Below are positions 4,103-7,789 of a stretch of DNA of 7,789 nucleotides, one piece after another (positions within the stretch are counted from its first letter, which is position 1; every line of letters starts with the position of its first letter). The stretch is taken from assembly GCA_029571425.1 (NCBI GenBank), contig JAKPSR010000316.1, positions 1 to 7,789 of the forward strand, read 5' to 3'. The DNA comes from Spirochaetota bacterium (lineage in GTDB: Bacteria > Spirochaetota > Spirochaetia > Treponematales > Treponemataceae). The position numbers were made by a program, and so were the translations under genes. The notes under the pieces are model-generated. The model was not told the DNA's origin. It saw only the letters and a list, made by a program, of their open reading frames with translations, and searched no databases.

Positions 4103-6349
4103 CTACTGCCGAAGCCAGAAGCGAGACACGCTTTCCTTGAGCGATGCCGCCCGCTGGGAGAGCTCCTGGCTGGTGGACGCGCTCTGCTCGGAGACGGCGG
4201 CGTTGTCCTGAACTACCTGCGACACGAGCCGCACGTCGTTCTCCACGGTCTGTATCCCCGAGGCCTGCTCCTTGGACGCCTCCATGATGCGCCGCACCAC
4301 CTGGGCAATCTCGGAATTTTTCCCCACGATGTCGCCCAAAGCCTGGGCCGCGTTCGATGCGATCGCGGCGCCGCGGCGCGCCTTCTCCACCGAATCCTGG
4401 ATCTGGTCGGCGCTTTCCTTCGCCGCGCTCGCGCATTTATTCGCGAGGTTCTGCACCTCGTCGGCGACTACCGCGAAGCCCTTGCCGTACTTGCCGACCC
4501 TCGCCGCTTCCACCGCGGCGTTGAGCGCCAGGATGTTCGTCTGGAAGGCGATGTTCTCGATAGTCTGCAGGATCGTGCTGGTTTTTTCGGACGCGGCGTT
4601 GATCTCTCCCATCGACGCGAGGAGGTCTCCCATGAGCTTGTTGCCCTCCTCGGCGGCTTTCTTTGCCTGCGAGGAAAGGTCGAAGGCCGTATTGGCCTCG
4701 TCGACGTTGGCGCGCGTCCGCTCGGCGAGCATCCGGATGAGTGACGAGAGCGACTCGGTGGCCTCGGCTTGCTTGCTCGTGCCGGCGGCAAGGTCGACCC
4801 CGCCGTCTGCCACCTGGCGCGCCCCCGCGTCGAACTCGTCGGCAACTATCTGTATCTCGGCAAGGGTCGCGTTAAGCGTGTCGATGATGCGGTTGATCGC
4901 GTCCTTGATCTTGGCGAAGTCGCCCTCGAACTTCCCGTCGACGGACACGTCGAGATCAAGCCCCGCGACGGCGTCGAGCACGGAGACGACCCGGTTCGCG
5001 TAGGTCGCGAGCTCGTCTATTACCCGCGTCTTGTCGCTGATGCTCTCCGCCTCGACCATGATCTCGCGTCGGTTGAAGTCGATGCAGTTGCCTTGGTTGT
5101 TAAACCCGCCGAGGATCGCCTTGGCCATCGATCGGCAGGAGTCGTAGCCGCAGGCCGAGCAGTCGATCTTGCGCGACGCTTCCGTCTCCTTGCGGAGCAG
5201 GCGGAAGGCCGATTCGATCTCGGCGTCGCTCGGCTCGCCTCGCGCGACGCTTTTGTTCGCGTAGGAGCGCATAAAGTCGGATAGCTTGAGGGTTCGGTCG
5301 AAGCGCGCGAATAGCTCCGCCTGGCGCTTGCGCCCCAGCTTGCCGCGCTTCTCGAGCCTGGGCGCCTTGAGGCGGTTGAGCCGCTCGTCGGCGTCGTCGA
5401 TGCCCACGTCCTTTAAGGTCGCCGTTCCCCGATTGCAGCCGTTGACGCAATTTAGGACATCGACCAACAGGGGCAATGGTCGCCCCGACTTGTCCCTGGT
5501 CTCGTACTCGTCCAGGTAATGATAGGCATGGCCGGTGCCCTCGATCTGCCTGACCCACGCGCCCGGGACGATCGCCTCCACGTTCTCGCGCAGTCCGCCC
5601 GGCCGCGAATAGACGCAGCCCAGCCAGCAGCCGATGTCGTCGAAGTCGGCCCCCTGGTATCGGTCGAGGTCGACTTCTTTCGCCTTTAGCCGCTCGCGGA
5701 GCTTGGCGTAGGTCACGTTATATGATACGTAGCCGTTGGTGTTCGGGTCGCGGAATTCCTCCGCCTTCCCGATGCACGGCGAGATGAAGGCGATGCGGTC
5801 GCCGATGTGGGCGTACTCCCGCATGTACACGGCCGTGCACAGGGTAGGGCTGTGTACGGGGGCTAAGCGGCCCAAAAGGGCAGGGCGATATTTCTCGACG
5901 TAGTTGACGATGGCCGGGCACGGCTGCGCGATGACCGAGTTCAAGCCCTTTTCCTTGATCGCCTTGAGATACGCCCAGGTCGTGATGTCGGCGCCGAAGG
6001 ATACGTCGTACACATACCGCGCGCCAGAGGACTTTAGGAAGCCGATCAGCTTACGGTGATCCTCGAAATTCACCCTTGCCGCCGGGGCGGCCACCACCGA
6101 GATGGCCACGCCCTTTGCCAGGTCGTCGAAGAACGCGTCGGTGTCGTCGCGAAATTGACGAGCCCCGTGCGAGCAACTTTCCAGGCAGGCCCCGCATCGG
6201 ATACATTTTTCCTGGTCGACGCGAACCTTGTTCTCGCCGTCCTTGATATAGGCGATGTTCGCCCCGTCGATCGGGCAGTTCCGAATGCACTTATTGCAGC
6301 CCACGCATTTCTCGTCCAGCGAATAGACTAGTTCGGCGGTTTCATGCAT
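4103..6349 (-). CDS. Cytoplasmic chemoreceptor fused to a sensory [FeFe]-hydrogenase-like module
   Basis: The 748-residue protein has no membrane segment. Domains in order: two [4Fe-4S] ferredoxin motifs (Cys15/18/21/25 and 49/52/55/59); an [FeFe]-hydrogenase H-cluster domain (about 80-310); a four-Cys Fe-S domain of the RnfB/ACS type (Cys397/400/405/422); a HAMP-like segment (about 450-500); and a methyl-accepting signalling domain (about 510-735) with the conserved tip near 594-645. All four H-cluster cysteine ligands are present: Cys144 (AQPCPA), Cys192 (SPCIGK, with Lys195 and Glu198) and Cys301/Cys305 (LNCVNGC). The usual proton-transfer cysteine is replaced by Pro143, and the two active-site methionines by Ser190 and Leu299. 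This suggests a sensor, not a fast hydrogenase. The likely role is H2 or redox taxis through CheA/CheW. No C-terminal CheR-binding pentapeptide is seen. ATG 6349 was chosen for its GAGGGGAG site, over an in-frame ATG at 6397. No maturation genes (hydE/F/G) are in the window. Confidence 0.9.
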   Translation of the reverse strand: MHETAELVYSLDEKCVGCNKCIRNCPIDGANIAYIKDGENKVRVDQEKCIRCGACLESCSHGARQFRDDTDAFFDDLAKGVAISVVAAPAARVNFEDHRKLIGFLKSSGARYVYDVSFGADITTWAYLKAIKEKGLNSVIAQPCPAIVNYVEKYRPALLGRLAPVHSPTLCTAVYMREYAHIGDRIAFISPCIGKAEEFRDPNTNGYVSYNVTYAKLRERLKAKEVDLDRYQGADFDDIGCWLGCVYSRPGGLRENVEAIVPGAWVRQIEGTGHAYHYLDEYETRDKSGRPLPLLVDVLNCVNGCNRGTATLKDVGIDDADERLNRLKAPRLEKRGKLGRKRQAELFARFDRTLKLSDFMRSYANKSVARGEPSDAEIESAFRLLRKETEASRKIDCSACGYDSCRSMAKAILGGFNNQGNCIDFNRREIMVEAESISDKTRVIDELATYANRVVSVLDAVAGLDLDVSVDGKFEGDFAKIKDAINRIIDTLNATLAEIQIVADEFDAGARQVADGGVDLAAGTSKQAEATESLSSLIRMLAERTRANVDEANTAFDLSSQAKKAAEEGNKLMGDLLASMGEINAASEKTSTILQTIENIAFQTNILALNAAVEAARVGKYGKGFAVVADEVQNLANKCASAAKESADQIQDSVEKARRGAAIASNAAQALGDIVGKNSEIAQVVRRIMEASKEQASGIQTVENDVRLVSQVVQDNAAVSEQSASTSQELSQRAASLKESVSRFWLRQ

Positions 6350-6396
6350 AGCGCTCTCCCCTCTTGCGACTTTGTTCGAGGATTCACTATTTACCA

Positions 6397-6426
6397 ATTA
6401 TCGACTGTCCGCATGCGAGAATGCAA
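6397..6426 (-). promoter_or_regulatory. Possible promoter of the hydrogenase-chemoreceptor gene
   Basis: On the minus strand, GATAAT (6402-6397) lies 18 bp after TTGCAT (6426-6421), a moderate sigma70-like match. The predicted start near 6390 would give a leader of about 40 bases. If it is real, the in-frame ATG at 6397 lies upstream of the transcript and cannot be used, which supports the start at 6349. A TATAGT on the minus strand near 6441-6446 is an alternative -10. Confidence 0.4.
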
Positions 6427-6436
6427 ATGGCGCGGG

Positions 6437-6464
6437 ATGACTATAGGCTCTATCACGGTATAAT
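6437..6464 (+). promoter_or_regulatory. Promoter of ywbE
   Basis: A perfect -10 hexamer TATAAT (6459-6464) follows ATGACT (6437-6442, four of six matches to TTGACA) at 16 bp spacing. Transcription would start near 6471, leaving an AT-rich leader of about 67 bases before the ATG at 6538. It is back-to-back with the promoter of the hydrogenase-chemoreceptor gene. Confidence 0.6.
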
Positions 6465-6537
6465 ACGCTATTTCAACAACCGATAAATCCTTATATGATA
6501 ATGGTTCCAACACGTTTTGTACGTATGAGGTGAAAAA

Positions 6538-6732
6538 ATGGACGGGAAAACGCGGAGCGCGATTCATGCAGGATTACGGGTATCGATCGTTCTGAAGGAA
6601 GACCAGCGAACGGGAAAGCGGACCGAGGGAATCGTCCAGGACATTCTCACGAATAGCCCGAGCCATCCGCACGGAATAAAGGTACGCCTTGAGTCGGGTC
6701 TGGTGGGGCGCGTTCAGGAAATACTAGGGTAG
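6538..6732 (+). CDS. ywbE: YwbE family protein (DUF2196)
   Basis: This 64-residue cytoplasmic protein is nearly all conserved family sequence: a GLRVSIVLKEDQRTGK block, then EGIVQDILTNSPSHPHGIKV and a closing SGLVGRVQEIL. The length equals that of typical stand-alone YwbE proteins, a widespread small family with no established function; the fold is expected to be a small beta-barrel, but that is inference. The ATG at 6538 has GAGGTG seven bases upstream. A perfect TATAAT lies about 75 bases before the start. It is monocistronic as seen here: the next gene converges on it and the two stop codons are only two bases apart. No terminator hairpin is visible at this junction. Confidence 0.88.
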   Translation: MDGKTRSAIHAGLRVSIVLKEDQRTGKRTEGIVQDILTNSPSHPHGIKVRLESGLVGRVQEILG

Positions 6733-6734
6733 TT

Positions 6735-6914
6735 TCAGGCGAGAAGGTCGACGCGGTTGCCGAGCGCCGGGTCGGTGATGCTTTGCGTCATCATCTGAAC
6801 GAGCGCGGCGCCCTGGGCCTCGGCCGAGTCCATGGCGAGCTTTTGCACCTGAACCGATGCGGCTTCCTGGACTTTATTCTGCGAAAGGGCTGTCGAAAGA
6901 GCGGCGATATCCAT
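6735..6914 (-). CDS. yjfB: YjfB-like putative motility protein
   Basis: The 59-residue protein begins MDIAALSTALSQNKVQEAAS and ends TDPALGNRVDLLA. The MDI-aalS-a-sQ opening, the amphipathic helical middle and the D-P-x-LG-x-x-D/VD ending are the hallmarks of the YjfB putative motility family (PF14070 type), which is found in flagellated bacteria; its molecular role is not established. ATG 6914 was chosen because it matches the family N-terminus; an upstream in-frame TTG at 6944 would add ten unlikely residues. A GGGAG lies 12 bases before the ATG, a long spacing. TTGACT (6949-6944) and TACCTT (6926-6921), 17 bp apart, form a weak promoter that would make the mRNA leaderless. Its presence near a chemoreceptor gene fits a motile organism, though the two genes are not in one operon. 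Confidence 0.8.
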   Translation of the reverse strand: MDIAALSTALSQNKVQEAASVQVQKLAMDSAEAQGAALVQMMTQSITDPALGNRVDLLA

Positions 6915-7018
6915 ACAATTAAGGTACTCCCATTCCTTACGCAAGTCAATGTCTTTCCCCCGAACCCCTATAGGAGGCGATCCGCGCGTCGCCGATGATC
7001 CATGCTGAAATCACTACA

Positions 7019-7047
7019 TCGACAGATACGCTGAATGTGTGTATACT
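7019..7047 (+). promoter_or_regulatory. Sigma70-type promoter of the methyltransferase gene
   Basis: TCGACA (7019-7024, five of six matches to TTGACA) and TATACT (7042-7047) are 17 bp apart, a strong match. The predicted start near 7054 leaves an AT-rich leader of about 63 bases before the ATG at 7117. A GTGTGT at 7036-7041 and an ACACAC at 7090-7095 flank the start site as a loose inverted repeat; this may be chance. Confidence 0.65.
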
Positions 7048-7116
7048 ACTATCATTATGAACGCGTAATTATTCCCTTTACCAGTCGAACACACACCTCA
7101 TTAAAAGGAATATGGT

Positions 7117-7789
7117 ATGGATATGTACGCGTTATTGAATTCCCTAGACAAACCTGAACTCTATGCAAAAGGGAGTCATGTCATGTGGACCGATCCCCAC
7201 ATGGCCGAGCAATTGCAGTCGGTGCATTTAGACCCGGAGCAGGATCTCGCGAGCCGGAAGCCCGATTCCATCCGGAGGACCCTTGAATGGATCGAAACCT
7301 TCACGGGCGGGAAGCCTTGCGACATTCTTGAACTGGGCTGCGGGCCCGGCCTGTATACCCAAAGGCTCGCGCAATCGGGGCACCGGGTCACGGGACTCGA
7401 CTTTTCCGAACGATCCCTCAAGACTGCCCAGGAGCGCGCTGCCAGCGCCGGTCTCCAGGTCCGCTACGTACAGGGCGATTACCTCTCGTCAACGCTTACG
7501 GCCTCTCTCCCGGATCATGCCTACGATGTGGTCATGATTATCTATACCGATTTTGGAGTGCTTTCGCCCGTTGACCAAGCGACACTCCTCGCGTCCATCC
7601 GCCGCGCGCTCAAACCGGGAGGGCTTTTCCTTTTCGACGTACTGTACCCGAAAGCCATGGAAGAGAAGATGGGGGGCAAGCAGTGGGAAGCGGTACCTTC
7701 AGGGTACTGGAGCGCCGAGCCGTACCTTGCCCTGAGTCAGTCCATTCCGTATTTGGAGAGCCGCGCCTTCTTGAACCAGACCCTGGTCT
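7117..7789 (+). CDS. Class I SAM-dependent methyltransferase (partial, runs off the window)
   Basis: 224 residues are visible and the frame is still open at the window end. The Rossmann-fold motifs are clear: motif I ILELGCGPGLYTQRLA (about 70-85), the acidic residue Asp95 in VTGLDFSERS, motif II YDVVMIIYTDFGVLS (136-150) and LKPGGLFLFDVLYP (165-178). The N-terminal MWTDPHMAEQLQ and the DLASRKPDSI stretch (about 43-52) resemble a subfamily of small-molecule or uncharacterised methyltransferases common in anaerobes, in which a Trp-Thr-Asp segment covers the active site. The substrate cannot be named. ATG 7117 was chosen because AAAAGGAA ends six bases before it; an ATG at 7112 is out of frame. 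It has its own promoter and a rather AT-rich 5' region compared with neighbouring genes. The protein is soluble, without membrane segments. Confidence 0.88.
   Translation, partial: MDMYALLNSLDKPELYAKGSHVMWTDPHMAEQLQSVHLDPEQDLASRKPDSIRRTLEWIETFTGGKPCDILELGCGPGLYTQRLAQSGHRVTGLDFSERSLKTAQERAASAGLQVRYVQGDYLSSTLTASLPDHAYDVVMIIYTDFGVLSPVDQATLLASIRRALKPGGLFLFDVLYPKAMEEKMGGKQWEAVPSGYWSAEPYLALSQSIPYLESRAFLNQTLV

Noticed and set aside
4272..5284. Two plus-strand frames (243 and 171 codons) antisense to the chemoreceptor signalling domain
   Set aside because: They are mirror frames of the conserved chemotaxis helices, with Ala/Ser-rich low-complexity products and no start signals.
6350..6397. Upstream start for the hydrogenase-chemoreceptor, adding 16 residues (MVNSESSNKVARGESA)
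   Set aside because: The inner ATG at 6349 has a strong GAGGGGAG site at good spacing and begins just before the ferredoxin domain. The predicted -10 (6402-6397) would overlap the upstream ATG.
6973..6992. GGCGA...TCGCC inverted repeat between yjfB and the methyltransferase, considered as an operator or terminator
   Set aside because: Five-base arms around an eight-base GC-rich spacer are expected by chance here, and no T-tract is present.
7057..7068. ATG at 7057 as a start codon after the TATACT promoter
   Set aside because: It is followed by only two sense codons and a TAA. The methyltransferase start at 7117 has a proper ribosome site.

Overview
The window is GC-rich bacterial DNA (roughly 60% G+C by eye), packed with genes and almost entirely coding. 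It holds ten complete or near-complete genes and two that run off the edges. Several families point to an anaerobic, motile, diderm bacterium: a 2-oxoacid:acceptor oxidoreductase subunit, a soluble chemotaxis receptor fused to an [FeFe]-hydrogenase-like domain, a YjfB-type motility-associated protein and a monofunctional peptidoglycan glycosyltransferase (MtgA type). An anaerobic spirochaete fits best, but this is an inference from gene content and not a phylogenetic result.

Layout. Positions 1-1377 (+): the C-terminal tail of a 2-oxoacid oxidoreductase gamma-type subunit, then a STAS-domain anti-sigma-factor-antagonist-like protein, then mtgA. Positions 1374-1931 (-): a small regulator made of two tandem LuxR-type DNA-binding domains, tail-to-tail with mtgA. 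Positions 1932-2130: a divergent regulatory region. On the - strand it carries a good sigma70-type promoter for the regulator. On the + strand it carries an extended -10 promoter followed by two strong hairpins, the second with a T-tract. This looks like a short RNA or an attenuator in front of the next gene. Positions 2131-3027 (+): a class III adenylate cyclase with all key catalytic residues. Positions 3044-4008 (-): a two-gene operon of a six-helix DUF308/HdeD-like membrane protein and a cysteine-rich DUF3795 protein, coupled through overlapping stop and start codons. Positions 4103-6349 (-): the largest gene, a cytoplasmic fusion of 2x[4Fe-4S] ferredoxin, H-cluster hydrogenase domain, a further four-Cys Fe-S domain, a HAMP-like segment and a chemotaxis signalling domain. 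Positions 6538-6732 (+): ywbE. Positions 6735-6914 (-): yjfB-like gene. Positions 7117-7789 (+): a class I SAM-dependent methyltransferase cut by the window end.

The theme is sensing and signalling: a probable H2/redox chemoreceptor, a cAMP-producing enzyme, a STAS switch protein and a tandem-HTH regulator. Apart from the membrane-protein/DUF3795 pair and possibly the first three genes, each gene appears to have its own promoter. Most points of interest lie in the hydrogenase-chemoreceptor, whose active-site loop lacks the usual proton-transfer cysteine; in the tandem-HTH regulator; and in the two-hairpin leader before the cyclase. A -10-like hexamer 6-10 bases before an ATG also recurs, hinting at leaderless or near-leaderless mRNAs. 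No transposon, tRNA, rRNA or CRISPR array was found, and no stretch longer than about 205 bases lacks a gene.
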